Part shown: positions 16,996 through 25,166 of the stretch, in pieces | Layout: each line of letters begins with the position of its first letter | How positions within the stretch are numbered: position 1 is the stretch's first letter | NCBI RefSeq assembly: GCF_024505145.1 | Contig: NZ_JANIAA010000005.1 | Location: forward strand, 360,531 to 424,530 | Source of the DNA: Streptomyces rugosispiralis | GTDB lineage: Bacteria; Actinomycetota; Actinomycetes; Streptomycetales; Streptomycetaceae | Reading direction: 5' to 3' | DNA length: 64,000 nt | The notes under the pieces: generated by a model | Seen by the model: only the letters and a program-made list of their open reading frames with translations | The model's database searches: none | Told to the model about the DNA's origin: nothing | Made by a program: the position numbers and the translations under genes

Positions 16996-18216
16996 ATGAG
17001 ACTGAGACGCAAACGGGGCCGTCACCGTCGACGCAAGGATCGCACGCTGCCGTTGGGCAGCGCCGTGATCGTGGCGTCGGCCGTGGCCGGGGTGTATCTG
17101 ACGGCTTCGCCGGAGGGCGCGAGCGCCGTGCCCACCACCCTGTATGTGGCGACCAATGGCAGCGACGGCAACACCGGAACCCTCAAGTCCCCCTACCGAA
17201 GCCTGGAGAAGGCGTTCTCCATCGCCAAGGCCGGCACCACCATCGAGGTCCGCGGCGGCACGTACTACCCCTCCAGGACCCTGCGCAGCTCCACCAGCGG
17301 CACCCCCCGCGAGCGCGTCCAACTGCGGTCGTACCGGGCGGAGAAGGTCCGGCTCGACGGCTCCCGGCTGGGCGACGGCTCCTCCCTGGTCTCCCTCGCC
17401 GCCGACTACTGGACGGTCTCCGGGATCGAACTGCGCAACGCCCCGGGCGGCGGCCTGGTCTGCACCTCCTGCACGCGCAACGTCTTCCAGAACCTCAGCA
17501 CCCACGGCAACGGCGACACCGGGCTCACCCTCCGCGGCGACGACACCAACGGCAACGTCATCCGGAACCTCGACTCCTACGCCAACCACGACGACGCCAC
17601 CGGCGGCCAGCGGGCCGACGGCATAGCCATCACCCATGGCTCCGGCACCGGCAATGTGGTCACCGGATCCCGGCTGTTCCACAACAGCGACGACGGCCTT
17701 GACCTGTGGATGTGGGCCAGCCCCGTCACCATCGAGCACTCCTGGGCCTTCGGAAACGGCCGGAACCGCTGGCACATCCCCTACTTCAAGGGCGACGGCA
17801 GCGGCTTCCAGCTCGGCGCCGACCGCCGGACCGCCCCCTCGCCCGCCCATGTCGTACGGTCCTCCGCCGCTTGGGCCAACACCAAGAGCGGCTTCGACGC
17901 GGGCGGCAACACCGGAGCCCTCCGGCTCCAGCGCACCACCGCCTTCGACAACTGGGACAAGGGCTACGCCGTCGCCGGCTCCCGCGCCCAGCTGATCCGC
18001 AACCTCGCGCTCTCCAACGGCCGTGGCAGCGCCGACACCGGCCTCCTCGCCGTCTCGCGGGACAACAACTGGGCGCCGGGCGGCCGGGCCACCCCGCCGC
18101 TGGTCACCACCGACGCCACCACGACCTTCGGCCCCCGGCGGCCGAACGGCTCGCTGCCGCTCACCGGCTTCCTCGTGGTCATGGACCGCACCGAGATCGG
18201 TTCGCCGATGAACTGA
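16996..18216 (+). CDS. Secreted right-handed beta-helix protein, pectate lyase family 9-like
   Basis: A 406-residue exported protein. A very basic N-terminus (MRLRRKRGRHRRRKDR) precedes a hydrophobic segment and an AxA-like site near SPEGASAVP. Then comes LYVATNGSDGNTGTLKSPYRSLEKAFSIAKAGTTIEVRGGTYY, a DUF1565-like entry, and beta-helix coils with GNVIRNLDSYANHDD, QRADGIAITHG and FHNSDDGLDLWMW. The DGLDLW block is typical of PL9 pectate lyases. It likely cleaves polygalacturonate outside the cell, supplying uronates to the pathway at 1.6-5 kb and 22.5-25 kb. Enzyme specificity is inferred. Confidence 0.75.
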   Translation: MRLRRKRGRHRRRKDRTLPLGSAVIVASAVAGVYLTASPEGASAVPTTLYVATNGSDGNTGTLKSPYRSLEKAFSIAKAGTTIEVRGGTYYPSRTLRSSTSGTPRERVQLRSYRAEKVRLDGSRLGDGSSLVSLAADYWTVSGIELRNAPGGGLVCTSCTRNVFQNLSTHGNGDTGLTLRGDDTNGNVIRNLDSYANHDDATGGQRADGIAITHGSGTGNVVTGSRLFHNSDDGLDLWMWASPVTIEHSWAFGNGRNRWHIPYFKGDGSGFQLGADRRTAPSPAHVVRSSAAWANTKSGFDAGGNTGALRLQRTTAFDNWDKGYAVAGSRAQLIRNLALSNGRGSADTGLLAVSRDNNWAPGGRATPPLVTTDATTTFGPRRPNGSLPLTGFLVVMDRTEIGSPMN

Positions 18217-18404
18217 AACCCCTCCAAGCCGGATTCGCATGCCGGTCGTGCGGCATCGTTGCGCACGCCGACCGGAGCGCTTCCCTTGTCCTCGCCCACA
18301 GAGGTGAGGACACGTGGACTGCGGGGCGTGAGTCACGCGTCCCTGCCACCCCTCGAGCAACTGCTCACCTGAGCCGACTCAGCGCCGACAGCCGCCCCGC
18401 CCCG

Positions 18405-19385
18405 TCAGCTGTGGCCCATGATGGGGCGCGGGCGGTACGGGGCCTCCAGGCGGGCCACCTCCTTCTCGTCGAGCGTCAGCCCGACCGCCGCGACCGCGTC
18501 CTCCAGATGGCGGGTCCTGGTGGCGCCGACGATCGGCGCGGTGACCGCCTGCCTGCTGAGCAGCCACGCCAGCGCGACCTGGGCCGGGGACACCCCGCGC
18601 TCCTCGGCGATCGCGCGGGTGGCGTCCACGATGGAGAAGTCCGCGTCCGCGTACCACCTCTCCACCAGCGGATCGTTGCCCGCCCGGACCGTCTGCCCGG
18701 TGCGGTCCCGGTCGCGGGTGCCCGCCAGCAGCCCGCGCGCCAGCGGGCTCCAGGGGATGACGCCCACGCCCTGGTCCAGGCAGAGCGGGTTCATCTCCCG
18801 CTCCTCCTCGCGGTAGAGCAGGTTGTAGTGGTTCTGCATCGAGACGAACCGGGTCCAGCCGTGCGCCTCGGCGATGTGCTGCGCCTTGGCGAACTGCCAG
18901 GCGTACATGGAGGACGCGCCGATGTACCGGGTCTTCCCGGCCCGCACCACGTCGTGCAGCGCCTCCATCGTCTCCTCGAGCGGTGTCTCGTGGTCGAAGC
19001 GGTGGATCTGGTAGAGATCCACATGGTCGGTGCCCAGCCGCCGCAGCGAGGCGTCGATGCCCGCCAAGATGTGCTTGCGGGAGAGGCCGCGGTCGTTGGG
19101 GCCCTCGCCCATCGGGTTGTAGACCTTCGTGGCCAGGACGTAGTCGTCGCGGCTGGGGAAGAGCTCCCGCAGCAGCTCACCGGTGATCTCCTCGCTGCGG
19201 CCCACCGAGTACATGTCGGCGGTGTCGAAGAAGGTCACCCCCTCCTCGGCCGCGCGCCGCACGATCGGGCGCGCGTCGTCGATGTCCAGCTGCCAGGGCC
19301 GGTGCTCGGGATTGCCGTAGCTCATCATGCCCAGGCAGATCCGCGACACCTTGACGCCCGACGCGCCCAGCCGTACGTACTCCAT
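18405..19385 (-). CDS. Aldo/keto reductase
   Basis: A 326-residue NADPH-dependent reductase starting MEYVRLGASGVKVSRICLGMMSYGNP. The AKR tetrad is visible: Asp and Tyr in FFDTADMYSVG, Lys in VLATKVYNPMG and His in LYQIHRFDHETP. The C-terminal cofactor-binding block is APIVGATRTRHLEDAV. It resembles the YajO/Tas-like AKRs. The physiological carbonyl substrate is unknown. The ATG at 19385 has AGGAGGAG upstream on the minus strand and begins at the conserved first strand. It stands alone between the pectate lyase and the two-component operon. Confidence 0.9.
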   Translation of the reverse strand: MEYVRLGASGVKVSRICLGMMSYGNPEHRPWQLDIDDARPIVRRAAEEGVTFFDTADMYSVGRSEEITGELLRELFPSRDDYVLATKVYNPMGEGPNDRGLSRKHILAGIDASLRRLGTDHVDLYQIHRFDHETPLEETMEALHDVVRAGKTRYIGASSMYAWQFAKAQHIAEAHGWTRFVSMQNHYNLLYREEEREMNPLCLDQGVGVIPWSPLARGLLAGTRDRDRTGQTVRAGNDPLVERWYADADFSIVDATRAIAEERGVSPAQVALAWLLSRQAVTAPIVGATRTRHLEDAVAAVGLTLDEKEVARLEAPYRPRPIMGHS

Positions 19386-19455
19386 GCGTCTGCTCCTCCT
19401 GCTCGTCCGCCCGTTCGGCCGACCCGTCACAGCAGACCACCCCGGCCGCCGGATG

Positions 19456-20136
19456 TCAGCCCGGTGTGACGAAACCGCTTTCGTACGCGGCGATCACCGC
19501 CTGGGTGCGGTCCCGAACGCCCAGCTTGGTGAGCACCGCCCCCACATGCGTCTTGACGGTGGCCGGGCCCACCGCCATCCGGGCCGCGATCTCCGAGTTG
19601 GACAGCCCGTCGGTCATCAGCCGCAGCACCACGGCCTCCCGCTCGGAGAGCCGCTCGCGCAGCGCCCGCGCCGTCGCCTCGCGGTCCGGGCCGCGGGCGG
19701 CGGCGTGCTCGGCGGCCAGCGCCCGCACCGCGGCCGGGAACAGCAGCGAATCGCTGCGCGCCACCACCCGCACCGCCTGCACCAGCTCCGCCGCGCGGGC
19801 CCGCTTGAGCAGGAAGCCGCTGGCCCCGGCGCGCAGCGCGTCGTACACATAGCTGTCGTTCTCGAACGTCGTCACCACGATGACGCGCGGCGGGTCCGGC
19901 AGGGTGCCCAGGATCCGCTCGGTGGCGCGGATGCCGTCCACATCGGGCATCCGGACGTCCATCAGCACCACGTCCGGGCGCAGTTCACGGACCACCGGCA
20001 CCGCCTCGGCGCCGCTTCCGGCCTCGCCCACCACCTCCAGGTCCGGCTCGCTGGAGAGGATCGCGCGCAGCGCGGTGCGCACCATCCGCTCGTCGTCGAC
20101 GAGCACGATGCGCAAGGGGGACGGCGGGGCGCTCAC
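19456..20136 (-). CDS. NarL/LuxR-family response regulator
   Basis: A 226-residue regulator. The receiver domain has the acidic pair in VLVDDERM and phosphoacceptor D60 in VVLMDVRMP. The C-terminal LuxR helix-turn-helix reads LSEREAVVLRLMTDGLSNSEIAARMAVGPATVKTHVGAVL (about residues 160-200). It is the partner of the kinase encoded immediately upstream, and its GTG start overlaps the kinase stop (GTGA). The regulon is unknown, and the aldo/keto reductase downstream is a possible target only by position. Confidence 0.93.
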   Translation of the reverse strand: MSAPPSPLRIVLVDDERMVRTALRAILSSEPDLEVVGEAGSGAEAVPVVRELRPDVVLMDVRMPDVDGIRATERILGTLPDPPRVIVVTTFENDSYVYDALRAGASGFLLKRARAAELVQAVRVVARSDSLLFPAAVRALAAEHAAARGPDREATARALRERLSEREAVVLRLMTDGLSNSEIAARMAVGPATVKTHVGAVLTKLGVRDRTQAVIAAYESGFVTPG

Positions 20137-21398
20137 CGGGACGCCTCCACCGGGAGCCGGACCGTCAGCCGCCAGACGCCGTCCACGGTGTCCCAGGCGC
20201 AGGTGCCGCGCAGCAGGGTGACCCGTTCCGTGATGCCGCGCAGCCCACGGCCGCCGCCGGCGGTCCGGGCCCGGGTGGTTCCGTCCACCGGGTTCTCCAT
20301 CGTGATCTCCACCTTCTTCCGGTCCTCGGCGATCCGGAGCCGCACCGGCACCCGGCCCGCGTGGCGCAGCGCGTTGCTGAGCCCCTCCTGGACGATGCGG
20401 TACGCCTCGCGGGAGACCACGGGCGGCAGCCGGTCCAGCGTGCCAGGGGCCGTCAGCTCGACGGCGACGCCCGCGGCCCGGGTGCGGGCGAGCAGCCCGT
20501 CCAGATCCAGCAGGGTGGGGGAGGGGGCGGGGGCCGGGGTGTCCTCCCCTTCCCGTAACAGGCCCAGCACGCTGTCGAGTTCGCCGACCGCGTCCCGGGT
20601 GGTCTCCTCGATGGCCGCCAGCGCCTCCCGGGCGAAGTCCGGATCGGAGTCGAGGACCTTACGGGCCGCGCTCGCCTGGAGGGTCACCGCGCTCAGCGCA
20701 TGGCCGACCGAGTCGTGCAGTTCACGGGCGAGCCGGTTGCGGGAGGCCAGCCGGGCGGCCCGCCGCTCGGCGGCGGCGAGCCGCTCGGCGGGGGCCGGGC
20801 CGAGCAGCGCGGGCGCACAGCGGGCCAGCAACGCCCCGGCGGCCGCGGCGATGCCCATGAGCAGGGCCAGCAGCACCACCCCGGCCAGGGGCGCCAGCGC
20901 GGTGGGGGCCGAGCCGAACGCGTCCGGCCGGCCCGGCCCGTCGGCGTACGAATCGTCGGTGAACGGCAGCGCGACCAGCAGCGCCGATGCGGGCAGCAGG
21001 GCCAGGAAGAGCCCGCTGACCAGCCCGCCGATGGCCAGGTGCAGCCCGTACCAGAGCGAGGTGCGGGCGCGTGCGTCCCACGACCCGGCGGGTCCGGCCG
21101 CGAGCTCGGCGGACTCCGGCAGTCCGCACAGCGAGCGCGCGGCGGTGGCCTCCAGGGGGCGTACGAGCGGCAGCAGCGCGGTCGGCGCGGCCAGTGGCAG
21201 GGCCGAGGCGAAGGTGCCCAGCTGCCAGCGCAGCGAGGTGAAGGGATCGGCGCCCCGGACCAGCATCGCGAAGACCACGGCGGTCAGCAGGTAGTACGGC
21301 ATCAGCAGGGCGCCGCCGAGTACCAGATGGACCCAGCGCAGCTGGGCCCGGCGGCCGACCACCGCACGGACCGCCCGCCGCCACCACGCCCCGGTCAC
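20133..21398 (-). CDS. HisKA_3 sensor histidine kinase, TTA-containing
   Basis: A 421-residue membrane kinase. An N-terminal half with several hydrophobic helices (LVLGGALLMPYYLLTAVVFAML, IGGLVSGLFLALLPASALLV, LAGVVLLALLMGIAAAAG) is followed by a HisKA_3 dimerisation segment with the phospho-His in RLARELHDSVGHALS and an HATPase domain (EGLSNALRHAG, GGGRGLRGITERV). Leu281 is encoded by TTA (20556-20558), predicting bldA-dependent translation. The GTG at 21398 overlaps the upstream membrane-protein stop, and its own stop overlaps the regulator start, so the three genes form one coupled operon. Confidence 0.9.
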   Translation of the reverse strand: MTGAWWRRAVRAVVGRRAQLRWVHLVLGGALLMPYYLLTAVVFAMLVRGADPFTSLRWQLGTFASALPLAAPTALLPLVRPLEATAARSLCGLPESAELAAGPAGSWDARARTSLWYGLHLAIGGLVSGLFLALLPASALLVALPFTDDSYADGPGRPDAFGSAPTALAPLAGVVLLALLMGIAAAAGALLARCAPALLGPAPAERLAAAERRAARLASRNRLARELHDSVGHALSAVTLQASAARKVLDSDPDFAREALAAIEETTRDAVGELDSVLGLLREGEDTPAPAPSPTLLDLDGLLARTRAAGVAVELTAPGTLDRLPPVVSREAYRIVQEGLSNALRHAGRVPVRLRIAEDRKKVEITMENPVDGTTRARTAGGGRGLRGITERVTLLRGTCAWDTVDGVWRLTVRLPVEASR

Positions 21399-22429
21399 CG
21401 GGCGGGGCGTTCCGCCGCGCGCCCCGCGGGGCCGCGCTCGCGGAAGAAGCGCCCGCCGGCCGTGAGGACGAGCAATCCGACGGTCATCTGCACAGCGTAG
21501 GTCAGATTCATCAGCGCGGTCGGCTCCTTGGCGGCGCTCTGGGCGGTCAGCCCGGTCATCAGGAGCCAGCCGCCCCAGCAGGCCGGCGCCGCCGAGCCGA
21601 CCCAGGCCAGGCCCAGCGGCACGGCCAGGGGCACCGGGCGCCCGGCGCGGAAGGCGACCATGAGCACGCCGACCACGGTGAGCAGCGCGAAGAGCACGTA
21701 CACGCCCTCCAGGACGGCGAAGTCGCCGCCGCGGTCCCGGGCCCGCTCCCGGTTCAGCCCGGTGTCCGAGCCCGCGGCCCACAGCAGATGGACGGCGGCG
21801 GGCACCGCGGTGAGCAGGGCGATGACGACGGCGACCGGGCGCCGCAGGGCACGGTCCGGCCCCGGGGCGGGCAGATCGGCGATCCGGCCGCGCCACAGAT
21901 GGCCCCAGCGGCGGCGCGCGTACATCGCGAACAGGCCGCCCAGGGCCAGCCCCTGCACGATGAACCCGCCGTAGACCATCCCGAAGACCCACTCGGCCAG
22001 GAAGGTCCCGCCCGATCCGGACGACCGGCCGCCGTCCCCGCCGTCGAAGCCCAGCGCCCTGGCGGCCAACTGGGCCGGGAATCCGGCCATGATGGGCGCG
22101 AGCAGACCGCAGGCCGCCCATGCGGGCAGGGCCGTCAGCCAGGCCGGTGCCCGCAGCCCCCAGGGGCGGGTGAGCAGCAGGGCGAGGACGACCACGGCGG
22201 CGTCCATGAGCACCGAAAGGCCGTTGACGACGGCCATCAGCGTCTGCCGGCTCGGGTCGCGCAGCTCGCTGCCCTCGGGGATGCCGATATGACTGCCGGT
22301 CACCCAGGCGACCTTGAGGCCGATATAGGGGAGACAGGCGAGGATCGCGACGGCCCGCAGGATCCGCGCGGCGGAGTCACCGGGGGCGCGGGCGGGGGCG
22401 GAACGCGTGCCGGGGAGCGTCTGGGTCAT
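21395..22429 (-). CDS. Integral membrane protein of a two-component operon
   Basis: A 344-residue protein with about eight hydrophobic segments, for example ILRAVAILACLPYIGLKVAWV, GLSVLMDAAVVVLALLL, VFGMVYGGFIVQGLALGGLFAMYA and ALMNLTYAVQMTVGLLVLTAGG. No recognised domain. It is the first gene of the operon with the kinase and regulator (GTGA overlap), so it may be a sensor subunit or a regulated partner. The start at 22429 (MTQTLPG) is preferred over the upstream in-frame ATG because it begins after a better-spaced purine stretch. Confidence 0.75.
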   Translation of the reverse strand: MTQTLPGTRSAPARAPGDSAARILRAVAILACLPYIGLKVAWVTGSHIGIPEGSELRDPSRQTLMAVVNGLSVLMDAAVVVLALLLTRPWGLRAPAWLTALPAWAACGLLAPIMAGFPAQLAARALGFDGGDGGRSSGSGGTFLAEWVFGMVYGGFIVQGLALGGLFAMYARRRWGHLWRGRIADLPAPGPDRALRRPVAVVIALLTAVPAAVHLLWAAGSDTGLNRERARDRGGDFAVLEGVYVLFALLTVVGVLMVAFRAGRPVPLAVPLGLAWVGSAAPACWGGWLLMTGLTAQSAAKEPTALMNLTYAVQMTVGLLVLTAGGRFFRERGPAGRAAERPAR

Positions 22430-22522
22430 GGCCACCAGCCTCCCGGCGCGGTGGGCGCGGCGCGTCACCCCGCCCGACGATCCCCCTCCGCCGCGCGGCG
22501 GAGGGGACCGTCCTCCCGTGGG

Positions 22523-23293
22523 TCAGAGGCGGCGCGTCGCGAGGGTGAGCCGGTCCCGGGCGTCGAACAGGGCGTCCTTGATCATCTGCTCATGGGTGGA
22601 GGTGAGCCGGGCCACCGGCACCGAGCAGCTGATGGCGTCGCGCGAGGGGGTGCGGTACGGAATGGCGATGCCGAAGCAGCGCAGGCCCAGGGTGTTCTCC
22701 TCGCGGTCCACCGCGTACCCCTGCTCCCGGATGAGGTGCAGCTCCTCGATCAGCTTCTCGCGGTCGGTGATGGTGTGCTCGGTGAGCTGGCTCAGCGTCT
22801 CCGGCAGCAGCTTGCGCACCTGCTCGTCGGAGTACGTGGCCAGCAGCGCCTTGCCCAGCGAGGTGGAGTGGGCGGGCAGCCGGCGGCCGACCCGGGTGAA
22901 GGGGCGCAGATAGTGCTGCGACTGCCGGGTGGCGAGATAGACGACATTGGTGCCGTCGAGCCGGGCGAGGTGGATGGTCTCGGTGGTGTCGTCCGAGAGC
23001 CGGTCCAGGGTGGGGCGGGCGGCGGCCACGACCTCGTCGCCGTCGATGTAGGAGGTGCCGACGAGGAGGGCGCGCACCCCGATCCCGTAGCGGGTGCCGG
23101 TGGCGTCCGTCTCCACCCAGCCGAGCTCCACCAGGGTGCGCAGCAGCATGTAGAGGCTCGACTTGGGGTAGCCCACGGCCTCCTGGACCGCGGCGAGGCT
23201 GTGCATCCCGGGCCGCCCGGCGAAGAACTCCAGCAGTTCGACCGTGCGGACTGCCGATTTGACCTGGGCCCCGCCTGTCTCGGCAGCTGACAT
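22523..23293 (-). CDS. IclR family transcriptional regulator
   Basis: A 256-residue regulator. An N-terminal winged helix (VKSAVRTVELLEFFAGRP, VQEAVGYPKSSLYMLLRTLVELGWV) is followed by an IclR effector domain with LLVGTSYIDGDEVVAAARPTLDRLS and RREEN-like GYAVDREENTLGLRCFGIAI. It is divergent from the 2-oxoglutarate semialdehyde dehydrogenase gene, so it very likely controls that gene and perhaps the udh/kdgD genes, in the manner of KdgR-type IclR regulators. The start at 23293 (MSAAETGG) is chosen over the longer frame because the conserved domain follows at once. Confidence 0.88.
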   Translation of the reverse strand: MSAAETGGAQVKSAVRTVELLEFFAGRPGMHSLAAVQEAVGYPKSSLYMLLRTLVELGWVETDATGTRYGIGVRALLVGTSYIDGDEVVAAARPTLDRLSDDTTETIHLARLDGTNVVYLATRQSQHYLRPFTRVGRRLPAHSTSLGKALLATYSDEQVRKLLPETLSQLTEHTITDREKLIEELHLIREQGYAVDREENTLGLRCFGIAIPYRTPSRDAISCSVPVARLTSTHEQMIKDALFDARDRLTLATRRL

Positions 23294-23357
23294 CGCCTTG
23301 ACCCCTCTGTTCGACCAGCCATAGAGTCCCGAGGGGAAATTCATCACCCGGGACAGC

Positions 23358-23373
23358 GTTCAGCATATCGAAC
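23358..23373. promoter_or_regulatory. IclR-type operator candidate
   Basis: GTTCAGCATATCGAAC is a GTTC-N8-GAAC imperfect palindrome with a TA-rich centre, centrally placed in the 135-base gap between the divergent IclR and dehydrogenase genes. Spacing and half-sites resemble known IclR-family operators. Confidence 0.55.
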
Positions 23374-23428
23374 ACCGTCGATGTGTGAGACGCAAGCAGC
23401 GGTAACACCACAGCAGGAGGAATCCGCG

Positions 23429-24964
23429 GTGTCAGCACCAGTGTGGAGCGTCGACCCCCGAACCGGAAAGCAGCGCGAGCAGGTAGCGGTCGAAGCCACG
23501 GCGGAGGAGGTCGACCGCGTGGTGCGCGCGGCGCACGCCGCCCGCGGCGCCCTGGCCGACCGCGCGGTGCGCGCCGCCCTGCTGCGCACCGCCGCCGATC
23601 TGCTCGACGAGGCCCGTGACCAGCTGGTCGAGGCCGCCGACGCGGAGACCGCCCTCGGCCCCGCCCGGCTCACCGGCGAACTCGCCCGCACCACCTACCA
23701 GCTGCGGTCGTTCGCGACCATCGTGGACGAGGGCGCCTTCCTCGACGTCCGCATCGACCACGCCGACGCCACCCAGACCCCGCCCTGGCCCGATCTGCGC
23801 CGTTACAAGCTGCCGCTCGGCGTCGTCGCCGTCTACGCCGCCAGCAACTTCCCGCTCGCCTTCTCCGTGCCCGGCGGGGACACCGCGAGCGCCCTCGCCG
23901 CGGGCTGCCCGGTGATCGTCAAGGCCCACCCGGACCACCCCGCCACCTCCGAGGTGGCCGCCTCCGCGCTGCGCCGCGCCGCCGAGCGGGTCGGAGTGCC
24001 CGCCGATGTGATCGCGGTGGTGCACGGTTTCGAGGCGGGCATCGAGCTGGTCAGGCATCCGCTGATCGCCGCCGCCGGGTTCACCGGCTCGGTCCGCGGC
24101 GGCCGCGCCCTGCACGACGCGGCGGCCGCCCGGCCGGTGCCGATCCCCTTCCACGGCGAACTGGGCAGCCTCAACCCGGTCGTGGTCACCGAGGCCGCGG
24201 CCGGCGAGCGCGGCGACCAGATCGGCGCCGGGCTCGCGGGCTCCATGACGCTGGGCGTCGGCCAGTTCTGCACCAAGCCCGGCTTTGTGCTGGCCCCGGC
24301 CGGCCCGGCGGGCGACGGCCTGCTGAAGTCCCTCACCGACGCGGTCAGCAACACCGACGCCGGGGTCCTGCTCGACCACCGGATGCGGGACAACTTCGTC
24401 GCCGGGATCAAGGAGCGCGTCGAACTGGCGGACGTGGAGGCCCCGGTCACCCCCGGCTCCGGCGGTGAGCACACGGTCAGCGCGGGCTTCCTGACCGTCC
24501 CGGCGCGGCGGCTCGCCGAGGGCGGCCCGCACGATGTGCTGCTGGAGGAGTGCTTCGGCCCGGTGACCGTCGTGGCGCGCTACGAGAGCGACGACGAGAT
24601 CAGCGCGGTGCTCGGGCGGCTCCCGGGCAACCTCACCGCCACCGTCCACCTCTCCGCCGCCGAGGGCGAGGGCACCGAGGGCCGGGCCGGTGAGCTGATC
24701 GCCGAGCTCACCCCGCTGGCCGGCCGGGTCCTGGTCAACGGCTGGCCGACCGGTGTCGCGGTCGCCCCGGCCCAGCACCACGGCGGCCCCTACCCGGCCA
24801 CCACCTCCACCTCCACCTCGGTCGGCGGCACCGCCATCGAGCGCTGGCTGCGGCCGGTCGCGTACCAGGACACCCCGGCCGCCCTGCTGCCGCCGGAGCT
24901 GCGCGACGAGAACCCGCTGGAGCTGCCGCGGCGGATCAACGGCGTCCGGGAGCAGCACGGCTGA
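23429..24964 (+). CDS. 2,5-dioxovalerate (2-oxoglutarate semialdehyde) dehydrogenase
   Basis: A 511-residue aldehyde dehydrogenase predicted to oxidise 2-oxoglutarate semialdehyde to 2-oxoglutarate with NAD(P)+. The catalytic Cys is C281 in GVGQFCTKPG and the general base Glu lies in PFHGELGSLNPVV. The N-terminal cofactor fold includes NFPLAFSVPGGDTASALAAGCPVIVKAHPDHPATS. These are the signatures of the KGSADH branch. This is the step directly after KdgD (2.8 kb) and also ends the L-arabinose/D-xylose oxidative routes, so it may serve both sugar-acid clusters. The GTG start is set by AGGAGG at 23415-23420. Confidence 0.88.
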   Translation: MSAPVWSVDPRTGKQREQVAVEATAEEVDRVVRAAHAARGALADRAVRAALLRTAADLLDEARDQLVEAADAETALGPARLTGELARTTYQLRSFATIVDEGAFLDVRIDHADATQTPPWPDLRRYKLPLGVVAVYAASNFPLAFSVPGGDTASALAAGCPVIVKAHPDHPATSEVAASALRRAAERVGVPADVIAVVHGFEAGIELVRHPLIAAAGFTGSVRGGRALHDAAAARPVPIPFHGELGSLNPVVVTEAAAGERGDQIGAGLAGSMTLGVGQFCTKPGFVLAPAGPAGDGLLKSLTDAVSNTDAGVLLDHRMRDNFVAGIKERVELADVEAPVTPGSGGEHTVSAGFLTVPARRLAEGGPHDVLLEECFGPVTVVARYESDDEISAVLGRLPGNLTATVHLSAAEGEGTEGRAGELIAELTPLAGRVLVNGWPTGVAVAPAQHHGGPYPATTSTSTSVGGTAIERWLRPVAYQDTPAALLPPELRDENPLELPRRINGVREQHG

Positions 24965-24982
24965 CCCTCCGGAACGGCGGCT

Positions 24983-25025
24983 CGGCCGCCGGACCCGCGG
25001 ACCTGACCCGCGCGTCCGGCGGCCG
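24983..25025 (+). terminator. 12-bp stem-loop after the dehydrogenase gene
   Basis: CGGCCGCCGGAC (24983-24994) pairs perfectly with 25014-25025 across a 19-base loop, 19 bases after the stop codon. There is no T-run, as is common for actinobacterial terminators. Confidence 0.5.
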
Positions 25026-25166
25026 ATTCGCGTCGGCGTTCAGCCGGGCGCCGCCGGAGCCGTGAGAATCGCCGCTGGTCAGCGGGTATGTATAAGGATC
25101 GCTTGAAGGCATCCGACACGGATACGCGATGGACGCCGGGGTGCGCCCGTCCCATAGTGGATGGAC

